A DNA stretch of 64,000 nt from Parabacteroides sp. Marseille-P3160. GTDB lineage: Bacteria > Bacteroidota > Bacteroidia > Bacteroidales > Tannerellaceae. The notes under the pieces were generated by a model. That model saw only the letters and a program-made list of their open reading frames with translations. It was not told where the DNA came from and made no database searches. This document shows, in pieces, positions 29,241 to 38,761 of this stretch (position 1 is the stretch's first letter; each line of letters starts with the position of its first letter). The DNA lies in assembly GCF_900162725.1 (NCBI RefSeq), contig NZ_LT799418.1, positions 4,380,541-4,444,540 on the forward strand, written 5' to 3'. A program made the translations under genes and the position numbers.

Positions 29241-29722
29241 AGAAATTATATCCTGTTTATATCGAAACAAATAACGCAGGTTTTAGTTTAATATTCACAC
29301 AAAAAAGGTAAATTATATCTTCCGTTTTATTAATATTAGTTTACCCTTCTTTGAAAATGAAATCTCAATACACCCAAAATACACTCACAATCCAATAATT
29401 AACAAACAGTTATTACAGTAAAAAAAGAAAAACTTTAAATGTTAAAAAAGTAAAGAACGGAAGCATTGCCTCCGGTTATAAAACTCAGCCGACAAAGAAA
29501 CTTTCCGAAGTTTCATAAGTAAATTCAAGACACTTGTTTTATTGCAAGCCTCTCCTACCTGCCAGGATTAATAAAAAATCAATTGTTTCACTTTTTCCGC
29601 TCCTTTTTGTACTTTTGTTAAGGCTCAATGGCAATAATAAAATCTTTTTATCCGCAATTACCTATAGAATGAAAGAAAAAAAGTACCTTTGAATACCTAT
29701 ATAATTTTCAAACGGAAAAAAG
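29241..29722. other. Divergent intergenic region between rprX and the hemerythrin gene
   Basis: An AT-rich spacer of about 480 bases without a credible gene. Two TAnnTTTG boxes face the hemerythrin gene: TACTTTTG at 29620-29627 and TACCTTTG at 29684-29691. The second would give a leader of about 25 nt. A short imperfect hairpin (CGGAAGC/GCCTCCG) lies near 29460-29475. No equally clear box was found for rprX. Confidence 0.4.
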
Positions 29723-30412
29723 ATGTTACATAAAACAAGATATAAAGAAACGGATAAAATGAGCGACCTGATTAGTGACAACTACTCCATGCTGCTCGTA
29801 ATGAGCCGTTTTGGCATTCCTATCGGGGTTGGAGAAAAGAGTATTAAGGAGGTTTGTAAAGAAAACGGCGTTCATGCACCTACATTCCTTGCGGTCGTCA
29901 ACTTCTTACTAGAGGAAGTACCGCCAAAAATAGACTATAAGACGCTTTCCAAAGAGCACCTGATCGTTTACCTACAACATGCGCACGACTATTTCCTGAA
30001 TTTCCGGCTGCCTAATATCCGCCGGAAACTAGTTGAAGCTATCAAGGATTGTCCTAAGGACGTCGCTTTCGTAATAACACGCTTCTTCGACGAATATGCG
30101 GAGGAAGTCAATAAACACATGATGTACGAAGAACATACGGTATTCCCTTACGTCAGGAAATTGTTGGCCGGCGAAAAAGATCCGCATTATAATATTACGG
30201 TGTTCAAGAAACGGCACGACCAGATTGAATTGAAAATTGTAGAACTGAAAAATATCCTCATAAAATATTATCCGATAGACGGCGGCCATCTATTAAATAG
30301 TGTATTATATGACATCTTTGACACGGAACAAGACTTGGCTTCACACAATATTGTGGAAGACAGCTTGTTCGTTCCGGCCATTTTAGAGTTAGAAAAAGAG
30401 ATTAACGCCTGA
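29723..30412 (+). CDS. Hemerythrin HHE-domain protein (RIC/YtfE-like)
   Basis: A 229-residue soluble protein. A start region of about 75 residues (FGIPIGVGEKSIKEVCKENGV) resembles the ScdA/DUF542 N-terminal domain of di-iron repair proteins. It is followed by a four-helix hemerythrin-like domain with metal ligands in the pattern QHAHDYF, NKHMMYEEHTVFP, KKRHDQIE and HNIVEDSLF. RIC/YtfE proteins protect or repair iron-sulfur clusters under nitrosative or oxidative stress; that role here is inference. A second in-frame ATG at 29759 is possible. The regulator gene starts 5 bases after its stop, so they form an operon. Confidence 0.85.
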   Translation: MLHKTRYKETDKMSDLISDNYSMLLVMSRFGIPIGVGEKSIKEVCKENGVHAPTFLAVVNFLLEEVPPKIDYKTLSKEHLIVYLQHAHDYFLNFRLPNIRRKLVEAIKDCPKDVAFVITRFFDEYAEEVNKHMMYEEHTVFPYVRKLLAGEKDPHYNITVFKKRHDQIELKIVELKNILIKYYPIDGGHLLNSVLYDIFDTEQDLASHNIVEDSLFVPAILELEKEINA

Positions 30413-30417
30413 CTTCA

Positions 30418-31035
30418 ATGAACATAACAAATCTGAAAATCGCGATAGCAGAACCGTCCTTTGTTATCAGAAGCGGCTTCGAAGTTATTCTAAAGCGGAC
30501 CCACAATATTAAAATACAACTGATTGAAATCCCCTCTGCCGAACTGTTGATCGACACGGTCAAGAAAATGCAACCGGATCTGTTATTTATCAATCCTCTG
30601 TTCCTCGGTAATTTCGAACTTCTCCGGCTAAAGGAGCACATCAATACGCCGATACGTTATATTGCCCTTGTCTCAAGCCTCCTCGATCCGGCGACTTTAA
30701 GCCAATATGATGAAAACATCAATATTTATGACAGCGTGGAAGATATCGAACAGAAACTGGAACGACTGAATGAGCAAAATGAGGAAAAGGACAATGCGGA
30801 AGAACAGCAGACATTAAGCACGCGCGAGAAGGAAATCGTCGTCTGCGTCGTCAAAGGGATGACTAACAGGGAAATCGCGGACAAGCTGTTCCTCTCAACG
30901 CATACCGTGATCACCCACCGACGGAATATTGCCCGTAAATTGCAAATACGAAGCGCCAGCGGCCTGACAATCTACGCGATTGTTAACAAATTGGTGGAAC
31001 TCGACGAGATCAACCATCCCCATGCGGAAATTTAA
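30418..31035 (+). CDS. LuxR-type transcriptional regulator with degenerate receiver
   Basis: A 205-residue protein. The C-terminal LuxR/GerE helix-turn-helix is clear (residues 133-190; TLSTREKEIVVCVVKGMTNREIA type motif). The N-terminal 110 residues fold like a receiver, but the usual Asp of the phosphorylation site is replaced (LLFINPLF, N59) and the acidic pair after the first strand is reduced to a single Glu (IAIAEPS). Phosphorylation by a kinase is therefore doubtful. Being the second gene after the hemerythrin protein, it may take its signal from that protein or from a ligand. Confidence 0.85.
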   Translation: MNITNLKIAIAEPSFVIRSGFEVILKRTHNIKIQLIEIPSAELLIDTVKKMQPDLLFINPLFLGNFELLRLKEHINTPIRYIALVSSLLDPATLSQYDENINIYDSVEDIEQKLERLNEQNEEKDNAEEQQTLSTREKEIVVCVVKGMTNREIADKLFLSTHTVITHRRNIARKLQIRSASGLTIYAIVNKLVELDEINHPHAEI

Positions 31036-31039
31036 CCGG

Positions 31040-32326
31040 CTAAAATAGATATTGAAGGCGTAAGGTGAAAACATTGTCTTTCCTGTCTTTTTCGTAGCCT
31101 TCGACAAAGCTGCTTTTCTCATTCGTATTGATTTCATAATAGGCCTGGAGCCGGATATTTTTACTGAAACGATATAAAGCTCCGAGGCCCCACGTATTCT
31201 GCGCCAGATCCGTCCGGGTGGCATAGCTGCCGGAAGCGCCAATCTCCTCCTTCTCTATTTTCGTATTCGGATCATAAGCGTCATATTTCAAGACGGCGGA
31301 GAAGGGCGTTTCGCCGATATCCTGTATCAAATAGAAAAAGTAACCCAGGACAGGCCGCTTATATAAAGCATTCTCCGGCAGGTTCTCCGGCCGGGTGCCC
31401 GCATTGGGGCTTTTACTACTGCCGGCAATGCCCGGCTGCGTCCCGATCAGGCCTTCTGCGCGAAGCGTTGTCTTGCCGAATGATGAGATAAAACTGATAT
31501 GGGCGTCAAGGCCAAAGTATTCCCGTTTCAGATAAGTGCCCGGCTTCTCTTTTTCCGATTTGACAAACTGCTTACCGTCCAATGTATAGACTTCGGTCGT
31601 CGGGTTATAAACACTACCGTTATAATAAGAGAAACCGGCCCCCCACTCTCCGCCGTTACCAAAAGAATCCTCCGCGCCCAAACGGCCGATAAAGTTTTTT
31701 CGGTTATCAGTCTCCGCATGAATCGCATTTCCGGCAAACAGCCCGAAATCCAGGCTGAGAAAATGAAGCGGATCGGTTGCTTTCGGGGTACGGAGTGAGA
31801 TCATTCCTCCCAGATCCCGCTCGTCAGGAAAGAAAGTCTGAATAATCGTTGCCCGTTCAGGCGATTCCAACCGGCCGGTGGAATAACAGACCTCATAGCC
31901 GAAAGGGACACTGAAGAATCCGAACTGAAAACCGGATCGTTTCGTCCACGGGTCTTTCAACCCCAGGTACAGGTCCCTGAAATCAACACCCTTGTCATTC
32001 ACTTCCAATTGTACGGCCCCCATACCCAGCCCGTCGTTATATTCAAATTTAATGCGTCCCCTGCGGATTCCCATCCGGTTGAAGCCTTCATCCGTATTTT
32101 CGTTCTTATCGCCAACCTTCAAGGTTGCTTTTTCCTGTCCGTACTGATATTGGCCCTGAATATAGCCGGACACTTTAAATTGACTCAACTTCCTCACCAC
32201 TTTATCTAATGCAGCGGTTTCGTTCGCCAATGAATCCATGCGGGAATGCAATGCGTCAGTCTGCGCATTTACAACATAAACGAAAAAAAAGAATAAAAAA
32301 GTTGCAATGTATCTCTTCGCTCTCAT
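31040..32326 (-). CDS. Outer-membrane porin, phosphate-selective porin O/P family
   Basis: A 428-residue outer-membrane beta-barrel. A signal peptide (MRAKRYIATFLFFFFVYVVNAQ) is followed by a short coiled segment (SRMDSLANETAALDKVVRKL) that may trimerise, and by alternating barrel strands ending in the C-terminal aromatic LQYLF. The pattern matches the porin O/P family. Ion preference cannot be read from sequence. It is convergent with the LuxR-type gene, whose stop is 4 bases away. Confidence 0.82.
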   Translation of the reverse strand: MRAKRYIATFLFFFFVYVVNAQTDALHSRMDSLANETAALDKVVRKLSQFKVSGYIQGQYQYGQEKATLKVGDKNENTDEGFNRMGIRRGRIKFEYNDGLGMGAVQLEVNDKGVDFRDLYLGLKDPWTKRSGFQFGFFSVPFGYEVCYSTGRLESPERATIIQTFFPDERDLGGMISLRTPKATDPLHFLSLDFGLFAGNAIHAETDNRKNFIGRLGAEDSFGNGGEWGAGFSYYNGSVYNPTTEVYTLDGKQFVKSEKEKPGTYLKREYFGLDAHISFISSFGKTTLRAEGLIGTQPGIAGSSKSPNAGTRPENLPENALYKRPVLGYFFYLIQDIGETPFSAVLKYDAYDPNTKIEKEEIGASGSYATRTDLAQNTWGLGALYRFSKNIRLQAYYEINTNEKSSFVEGYEKDRKDNVFTLRLQYLF

Positions 32327-32427
32327 CCAAGGTTAATTAGTCATAGCAAAATCAGAGGATGCGTCAAAAAAAGAAATCCTGCCAAAATTCATGAGGCTGA
32401 ATGCCCAAAAAGCATTGCGCCACCCTG

Positions 32428-32471
32428 AAAATCGAGTGCACTCAGTTTTTTTATTGAGTACACTCGATTTT
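32428..32471. terminator. Terminator-like inverted repeat downstream of the small barrel gene
   Basis: A 17-base stem (32428-32444 with 32455-32471, one G-T pair) encloses a 10-base T-rich loop and contains GAGTGCACTC. It lies about 90 bases beyond the stop of the minus-strand barrel gene and upstream of the porin gene, so it probably separates the two transcripts. Confidence 0.65.
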
Positions 32472-32559
32472 TTCAGTACAAGTCAGACTTTTGATGCATC
32501 CCTTTTTCATAAGTTCAGTTCAAAAAACAGATCTCTAATTCTCTATCTCAATCGGGCAA

Positions 32560-33165
32560 TCAGAATCGCCAGCCTACATTGACCTGGAAGACGCTGTTCT
32601 TGGAATTTTCCCCTTCCATATTAATTGGTTGTCCTCCAAAATCAAAGCTCCCGGTATCAAAGGTATTGGCCAAGCCTAAATTATAGTTGACCGAGAAGTT
32701 CAAACCGAGATCGGTCTGATATCCGGCGCCGAAAACCAGGGCGAAATCAATAGTCTTAAACGCATCTTTCGTATCTACATCGACCGAAATACCGGAATAA
32801 CTTCCGCTCGCCTTAGAGTTTACCAGAAAGCCGATTTGAGGGCCTGCGAAGAAATTCAATCCTTTATAGGCATAAACCTTTCCCAATACCGGTATATTCA
32901 CATAATCATTCTTTAAAGTGGCGGTAACACCCGATTCAGATTTTTTCGCTCCTTGCATAGAATAATAGACCCCGGGTTCAAGTGAAAACCGTTCGGTAAG
33001 GGCAAACTCCCCATTCACACCGATATTCAGACCAATCCTCGGATCTGCTCCATCCGAATTTGTCATATTGGCAATATTCATACCTACTTTCGGTATGAAA
33101 TGAAACTCCTGCGCCTGAATACCCAATGAGACCAAGCACACCAGTAGCAAAATCAGCTTCTTCAT
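32560..33165 (-). CDS. Small outer-membrane beta-barrel protein (PorT-like)
   Basis: A 201-residue protein. A signal peptide (MKKLILLLVCLVSLGIQAQ) precedes an eight-stranded-type barrel (FIPKVGMNIANM, NYVNIPVLGKVY, FAGPQIGF, FVNVGWRF-like ends), and the last residue is Phe as in many outer-membrane barrels. It fits the outer membrane protein beta-barrel family found across Bacteroidetes; the precise role is unknown. Its ATG lies 4 bases after the purL stop on the same strand, so it is probably read from the purL transcript. Confidence 0.8.
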   Translation of the reverse strand: MKKLILLLVCLVSLGIQAQEFHFIPKVGMNIANMTNSDGADPRIGLNIGVNGEFALTERFSLEPGVYYSMQGAKKSESGVTATLKNDYVNIPVLGKVYAYKGLNFFAGPQIGFLVNSKASGSYSGISVDVDTKDAFKTIDFALVFGAGYQTDLGLNFSVNYNLGLANTFDTGSFDFGGQPINMEGENSKNSVFQVNVGWRF

Positions 33166-33169
33166 TATG

Positions 33170-36100
33170 TTAGTTGTTAATTGTTAATTGTATGTTTTTA
33201 CTTTCAATCCATTTCCGCGCATTAACAAAAGCCTCTATCCAAGGCGTTACCTCGTCCCTATTCTTCCGATCTTCGGGATAATAGCCGCATTGCCATGGAA
33301 AGAGGGCCCGTTCCGGGTGGGGCATCATGGCCAAATGACGGCCGTCTTTCGAACAAACGCCGGCAATCGCTCCGGGGGATCCGTTAGGATTGGCCGGATA
33401 GCCGTCGTAATTATATCTTGCAATAATATGATATTCCTTTTCTTCATACGGGAAGGAAAACTTACCTTCTCCGTGGGCGACCCAAACACCCAGTTTCGTG
33501 CCCGCAAGTGAGCTTAACATGACGGAATGGTTCTTCGGTATCTCCAAACCTATAAAGCCGGATTCGAACTTATGGGAGTCGTTATGCAGCATTTTGTGCT
33601 TTTTTTCGTGCTCCGGGTACAACAATCCGAGCTCCGCCATCAGTTGGCAACCATTGCAAATACCTAAACTCAGCGTATCTTCCCGCGCATAGAAACGGTC
33701 GATTGCCGCTTTCGCCTTTTCATTGTAGAGGATGCCTCCCGCCCAGCCCTTGGCCGAACCCAGGACATCGGAATTGGAGAAACCTCCGCAAAAGACGATC
33801 ATCTGCACGTCATCCAGCGTTTCCCGTCCGGAAGCCAGATCGGTCATATGGACATCTTTCACATCGAAGCCGGCCAGATAAAGCGAATAGGCCATTTCGC
33901 GATCCCCGTTCGTCCCCTTGTCGCGGATAATGGCGGCCCTGATTCCGCTCGCCTTACGGCGGTCGGCCGACAGGCCGTAGGAAGAGAGTTTACCGGTAAA
34001 GTCCTTATTAAAACGATATTGAAGGGGTTGCATCTTGTAATTTTCAAACCGGTTGCCGGCGCAAAGCGAACCGCTTTGCTGGATATCCAGTTTATAGGAT
34101 GATTCATACCATACATCCCGCATATAGTCTATACCGAAATGATATTGGATACCATCCTTCGAAACAAGGATATGACGTTCGTCAGTCGGTTTGGCAATGC
34201 GCGCAAATCCGATGCCGGCATCACGCATCTGTTTCTCAAATGTCTTTTTGTCCTTCACTTGGACCAGGATACCCGGGTTTTCGGCAAAAAGTATCTTGAT
34301 AAGGTCTTTTTCCGCCAAAGCGTCCAGATTGACTTCCAATCCTCCCTCTATATTCGCAAAACACATTTCAAGCAAGGCTGTCAGCATTCCTCCGGCAGAG
34401 ATATCATGCCCGGCCAGTATCAGCCCCTTCTCAATCGCTTCCTGGACGGCATCGAATGCATCGCGGAAATATTCCGCATCCGTAACGGTAGGCACCTCGT
34501 CACCCAACTTATTCAAAGCTTGTGCGAAGGCGGAACCTCCCAGTTTGAAGGAGTCGAAGGAAAAATCGATATAATAAACAGATGAATTCTTTTCATACGC
34601 CAGCACCGGAGAAACAATCTTCCGGATATCGCTCACTTCGCCACCGGCCGAGATAATAACGGTCCCGGGTGACAAAACTTTGTCATCCCCGTATTTTTGC
34701 GTCATGGAAAGGGAATCTTTTCCGGTCGGGATATTGATTCCCAGTGCGCAGGCAAAGTCGGAAGCCGCTTCCACTGCTGCATACAGCCGGGCATCCTCGC
34801 CTTCATTCCGGCAAGGCCACATCCAGTTGGCGCTCAGGCTGACGCTATCCAGCCGTTCAGTAAGCGGGGCAAAAACAATATTCGTCAATGCCTCGGCAAT
34901 GGCCATCACCGACCCGGCAGCCGGATCGATCAGCGCTACCTGTGGCGCATGGCCGATGGAGGTTGCCATCCCGGCTTTGCCGCGATAGTCCAACGCGACG
35001 GCGCCAAGATCGCTCAACGGGAGTTGCAATTCCCCCTGGCATTGCTGGCGGGCAATACGCCCCGTAACCGACCGGTCGACCTTATTCGTCAACCAGTCTT
35101 TGCAGGCTACGGCCTCCAGTTGCAGCACATTCTCCAGATAATGATGTAACTCGGATTCCTTGTATATGACAGGCTGGTAGGTATTTTCCACCGTATGATC
35201 CTTCATGACCGTACGCGGCGGTTTACCAAACATATATTCCAATTCAATATCGATAGGCTTTTTACCATCGGCCTGTTCGAAAACAAACTTCATGTCGTCG
35301 GTCGTTTCGCCGACCACATACATCGGCGCACGTTCCCGTTCGGAAATCCGGCGGATTTTCTCCTCCGCTTTTCCGGGAATCAGCAAGCCCATGCGTTCCT
35401 GGCTTTCATTCCCGATAATTTCCTTGGCCGAAAGCGTCGGATCGCCGACAGGCAGCTTGTCGATATCGATATGGCCACCGGTTGCTTCCACCAATTCGGA
35501 AAGGCAGTTGAGATGACCGCCGGCGCCATGGTCATGAATCGAGACGATCGGATTCTCATCCGATTCCGCAATTGTACGGATCACATTCGCTACCCGTTTC
35601 TGCATTTCCGGATTCGCCCGCTGAACGGCATTCAACTCGATTCCGCTCGTATATTGTCCCGTATTGACTGAAGAGACGGCACCGCCACCCATTCCGATAC
35701 GATAATTATCCCCCCCGAGAACGACAATCTTTTCTCCCGGCTTCGGATCGCCCTTCAAGGCGTCTCGCCGATTAGCGAAACCAACCCCGCCGGCCAGCAT
35801 AATCACTTTGTCATACCCATATTTCCGTTCGTTCTCCGCATGCTCGAAAGTGAGCAGCGAACCGCAAATCAGCGGTTGCCCGAACTTATTCCCGAAATCC
35901 GAAGCGCCATTTGACGCCTTGATTAGAATTTGCTCCGGCGTCTGGTAAAGCCAGGGACGTGGATCCAATATCTTTTCCCATTCACGGGTTCCTTCCGTAC
36001 GCGGGTAGGAAGTCATATATACCGCCGTGCCGGCAATCGGCAACGAAGCTTTCCCCCCGCCCAACCGGTCGCGGATCTCCCCGCCTGTTCCGGTTGCCGC

Positions 36101-36880
36101 TCCGTTAAAGGGCTCCACCGTAGTCGGGAAGTTATGTGTTTCCGCCTTCAATGAAAGTACGGTCTCGATCTCCTTGACTGCGAAAAAATCCGGCCGGTCA
36201 CCGGAAAGGGGAGCAAACTGCTCGATCGCCGGCCCCGCATTGAAGGCTACATTATCTTTATAAGCGGAAACCAATTTATTCGGATTCAGCTCCGAGGTTT
36301 TCTTTATCAGTTTAAACAAGGAGCTTTCCTTCTCTTCTCCGTCAATGACAAAAATGCCGTTGAAAATCTTATGGCGGCAATGTTCTGAATTCACCTGTGA
36401 AAAGCCGAACACTTCGCTATCCGTCAACTTCCGTCCGAGCTTGGCGCTGACCTCCTTCAGGTAATCGATTTCCTCCTGGCTGAGCGCCAGTCCTTCCTGT
36501 TCATTATAGGCTGCCAGATCGTCGATATAGACAATCGGATCAGGTTGTTTGCTGATTGTAAACAGCCCCTGGTCCAAGCCTTTATAAATCCGTTGTAGCA
36601 TCGGATCATGCGCCGCTTCACCGGAAGCCGCCGGGATATATTCCTCAATACGAGTAATCCCCCGGATTCCCATGTTCTGCGTAATTTCCACAGCATTCGT
36701 ACTCCAGGGAGTAATCATTTCCCTACGTGGGCCGACAAACCAACCCGCAAGGGTAGCGCCCTCCACCGGGGTCGCCTCACTAAATAGCCAAATTAATTTC
36801 TGAATGTCTTCAGGAGATAAACCTTTCAACGTTTCAACCGCCAGTACGGTTTCTACAGAAGACTGAAAGAATTGAATCAT
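33170..36880 (-). CDS. purL: Phosphoribosylformylglycinamidine synthase, single-chain PurL
   Basis: The fourth step of purine synthesis: FGAR plus glutamine and ATP give FGAM. The 1236-residue length is the large fused form, with an N-terminal PurS-like part, two AIRS-type ATP-binding halves (LKAETHNFPTTVEPFNGAATG, then the second half from about 640) and a C-terminal class I glutaminase. The glutaminase has its Cys nucleophile in GICNGCQLM and the His/Glu pair in MPHPERALF. A TATCTTTG promoter box lies just upstream on the minus strand. Confidence 0.97.
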   Translation of the reverse strand: MIQFFQSSVETVLAVETLKGLSPEDIQKLIWLFSEATPVEGATLAGWFVGPRREMITPWSTNAVEITQNMGIRGITRIEEYIPAASGEAAHDPMLQRIYKGLDQGLFTISKQPDPIVYIDDLAAYNEQEGLALSQEEIDYLKEVSAKLGRKLTDSEVFGFSQVNSEHCRHKIFNGIFVIDGEEKESSLFKLIKKTSELNPNKLVSAYKDNVAFNAGPAIEQFAPLSGDRPDFFAVKEIETVLSLKAETHNFPTTVEPFNGAATGTGGEIRDRLGGGKASLPIAGTAVYMTSYPRTEGTREWEKILDPRPWLYQTPEQILIKASNGASDFGNKFGQPLICGSLLTFEHAENERKYGYDKVIMLAGGVGFANRRDALKGDPKPGEKIVVLGGDNYRIGMGGGAVSSVNTGQYTSGIELNAVQRANPEMQKRVANVIRTIAESDENPIVSIHDHGAGGHLNCLSELVEATGGHIDIDKLPVGDPTLSAKEIIGNESQERMGLLIPGKAEEKIRRISERERAPMYVVGETTDDMKFVFEQADGKKPIDIELEYMFGKPPRTVMKDHTVENTYQPVIYKESELHHYLENVLQLEAVACKDWLTNKVDRSVTGRIARQQCQGELQLPLSDLGAVALDYRGKAGMATSIGHAPQVALIDPAAGSVMAIAEALTNIVFAPLTERLDSVSLSANWMWPCRNEGEDARLYAAVEAASDFACALGINIPTGKDSLSMTQKYGDDKVLSPGTVIISAGGEVSDIRKIVSPVLAYEKNSSVYYIDFSFDSFKLGGSAFAQALNKLGDEVPTVTDAEYFRDAFDAVQEAIEKGLILAGHDISAGGMLTALLEMCFANIEGGLEVNLDALAEKDLIKILFAENPGILVQVKDKKTFEKQMRDAGIGFARIAKPTDERHILVSKDGIQYHFGIDYMRDVWYESSYKLDIQQSGSLCAGNRFENYKMQPLQYRFNKDFTGKLSSYGLSADRRKASGIRAAIIRDKGTNGDREMAYSLYLAGFDVKDVHMTDLASGRETLDDVQMIVFCGGFSNSDVLGSAKGWAGGILYNEKAKAAIDRFYAREDTLSLGICNGCQLMAELGLLYPEHEKKHKMLHNDSHKFESGFIGLEIPKNHSVMLSSLAGTKLGVWVAHGEGKFSFPYEEKEYHIIARYNYDGYPANPNGSPGAIAGVCSKDGRHLAMMPHPERALFPWQCGYYPEDRKNRDEVTPWIEAFVNARKWIESKNIQLTINN

Positions 36881-37209
36881 AACGGTGTTTTATTAGGGGT
36901 ACACGTCAATTGACAGGCAAAGATAGCTATTTTTCTTTATTTGATTTTCTTTTCATTGGTTTTCGGATCTTGCCGACAATCCCGGATAGCCACAATAAAT
37001 ATTGATTTGTCTTCTGTAGATAAGAAATAGTTAGATGCTTAGCAAAAGAGAAATTGGCTTTTGAGAACTTATGGCATAGCCTTAATTCAGGATAATAAAT
37101 ATCTGTTTATCCTTCAAACACCAATTGCCTCAAATTGATCAATGCATTTAAAGGTACGGAATCATGCATATCAAATTGATATTTGATTTTTTTATAAATA
37201 TCCACAATG
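36881..37209. other. Spacer between purL and the propeller lipoprotein gene
   Basis: AT-rich and without a credible gene. It holds the purL promoter box TATCTTTG (minus strand, 36918-36925) and one copy (36921-36943) of a 23-base sequence repeated at 38604-38626. Nothing else was recognised in the remaining bases. Confidence 0.5.
36918..36925 (-). promoter_or_regulatory. -7 box of purL
   Basis: On the minus strand the sequence reads TATCTTTG, a full match to TAnnTTTG, 37 bases upstream of the purL ATG. The same TATCTTTG word precedes the TlpA-like gene (46120-46127) and the LysE gene (42183-42190). Confidence 0.5.
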
Positions 37210-38430
37210 TTATGTTTTAAGTTTAATTTTTAAAAGTATGGGGTTGCTTTCCTCTTTCAGATCATCAAACGGAGGATGACAACCTTCATCAAGAAAGCAA
37301 AATGCATCTACCAAAATGTATAAATAATTTTTATATACATAAAAAGTCCTATGGTTAATACGATTGCATAAATCAATTGTTTTTAGATAATGATCAATAT
37401 CATTCACAATCGGTTTGCCGGAATAATCGGATGCTTTACCGGTATGATCCGCATATCCTAATTTATCATTTATAGAATATAATAAACTTCCATCAGGTAA
37501 AGGTAGTGTACCCGTTAATATTTTCATATTCATAACTCTTGATTTGTCAAATTCACCGACCATTAATTGAATGCATTCACGAAAATTAAAAAAAGACTTA
37601 TCTGTAATAAATATATACTTTGGGAGGAAAGACTTAAAATCAGTAGTTTTGAACAGCGTATCAATCGCATTTTGGGAGAACCATAGCGTAGAGTCAATTT
37701 GAATAAATTGTTTATCGTACATAGTTATTCCACGCATTCTTCCCGGAATTTTTTCATTGGCAACCGGACTCGGGTATTTATAAACGATTGAACTATCCCG
37801 AAGATTCATTACATAGAAAATATAAGGTCCTATGATATTATTCACCGAATCAAGATCCACAAAAGAACGATCGTAAGAGAAAACTTCGAAATTATCAATA
37901 TATGCTAAAACATGTTTTATTTCCAATTCATTTTTCTTTTTATCAATTTCAAACAAAAAATCTCCATTAAAAGAATAAGCAGAATAAAATCGATATTTAT
38001 AATAATTGCTGAATATGAGATATCTACTGGCTCCATTAAAGACAGCATAGTCTCCTGGTATTTTCTTTGCTTCTTGAGGCCCCGCTCCTTCTTTAAATAT
38101 TTTTTTCAGGAAAGCTCCTTCAGGTGAGTATTTAAAAATGTTATCATAATCCAGATAAATCGTATCATCAAATATCCTGACTGCAATATGTTTAAGATCT
38201 CCAATCAAGGGTTCGTCCGACAATCGGATATAAAGAATAGAATCGGCAAATTGTGATAATTTGATTGATTGGTCAGTCTCTTTTATTTTTGTAAAATCAA
38301 CAAAAATAGGGGTCTCCACATTCCTTGTTATCTGGCCTTTATCATATTTGCACCCATATAACACAAATAAAAAGAAAAGAATGTATTTGCTGGCTTTAGC
38401 TAAATACTGATTATATAGCTTAAAACTCAT
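37210..38430 (-). CDS. 6-bladed beta-propeller lipoprotein
   Basis: A 406-residue exported protein. An N-terminal hydrophobic helix ends in a lipobox-like VLYGC with C27 as the probable lipidated residue. The remainder has repeated beta-rich segments with aromatic and Asp residues (DTIYLDYDNIFKYSPEG, GASRYLIFSNYYKY), the style of the 6-bladed propeller proteins common in Bacteroides and Parabacteroides. Their function is unknown. It is clearly AT-richer than the dcw genes. It stands divergent from a broken kinase gene, and no partner gene is evident. Confidence 0.7.
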   Translation of the reverse strand: MSFKLYNQYLAKASKYILFFLFVLYGCKYDKGQITRNVETPIFVDFTKIKETDQSIKLSQFADSILYIRLSDEPLIGDLKHIAVRIFDDTIYLDYDNIFKYSPEGAFLKKIFKEGAGPQEAKKIPGDYAVFNGASRYLIFSNYYKYRFYSAYSFNGDFLFEIDKKKNELEIKHVLAYIDNFEVFSYDRSFVDLDSVNNIIGPYIFYVMNLRDSSIVYKYPSPVANEKIPGRMRGITMYDKQFIQIDSTLWFSQNAIDTLFKTTDFKSFLPKYIFITDKSFFNFRECIQLMVGEFDKSRVMNMKILTGTLPLPDGSLLYSINDKLGYADHTGKASDYSGKPIVNDIDHYLKTIDLCNRINHRTFYVYKNYLYILVDAFCFLDEGCHPPFDDLKEESNPILLKIKLKT

Positions 38431-38761
38431 TTAAGGTAAGTATTAATGCATTAATATTGCTCTAAATATACAATTTTCATTTATAGTAAAAACTATTTTT
38501 GATAGATAACGACTTTTAGTGTCAAGAAAACACAAAAAATAAAGTCACGAAGAAGTCCCTTGAGGAACTTCATCAAATTTTTAACGAAGTAATATTATAT
38601 AGAAGATAGCTATTTTTCTTTATTTGCCGGTAAACACATTTTCCACGAATGCAACAATGAATATAAAAAAGAGGATCATTCACCCTTGCTTGCTAAATTA
38701 TATATATTTTTGCATTATAGCTTTTCGTCACATCAAATTTTAATACATTCTATCAAAGAAT
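38431..38761. other. Divergent spacer with a 23-base repeat and a kinase promoter box
   Basis: This contains the second copy (38604-38626) of the 23-base repeat also found near purL, a short palindrome (GAAGTCCCTTGAGGAACTTC, about 38551-38570), and TATTTTTG at 38705-38712, a TAnnTTTG match 49 bases before the kinase ATG. No coding region was recognised. Confidence 0.45.
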
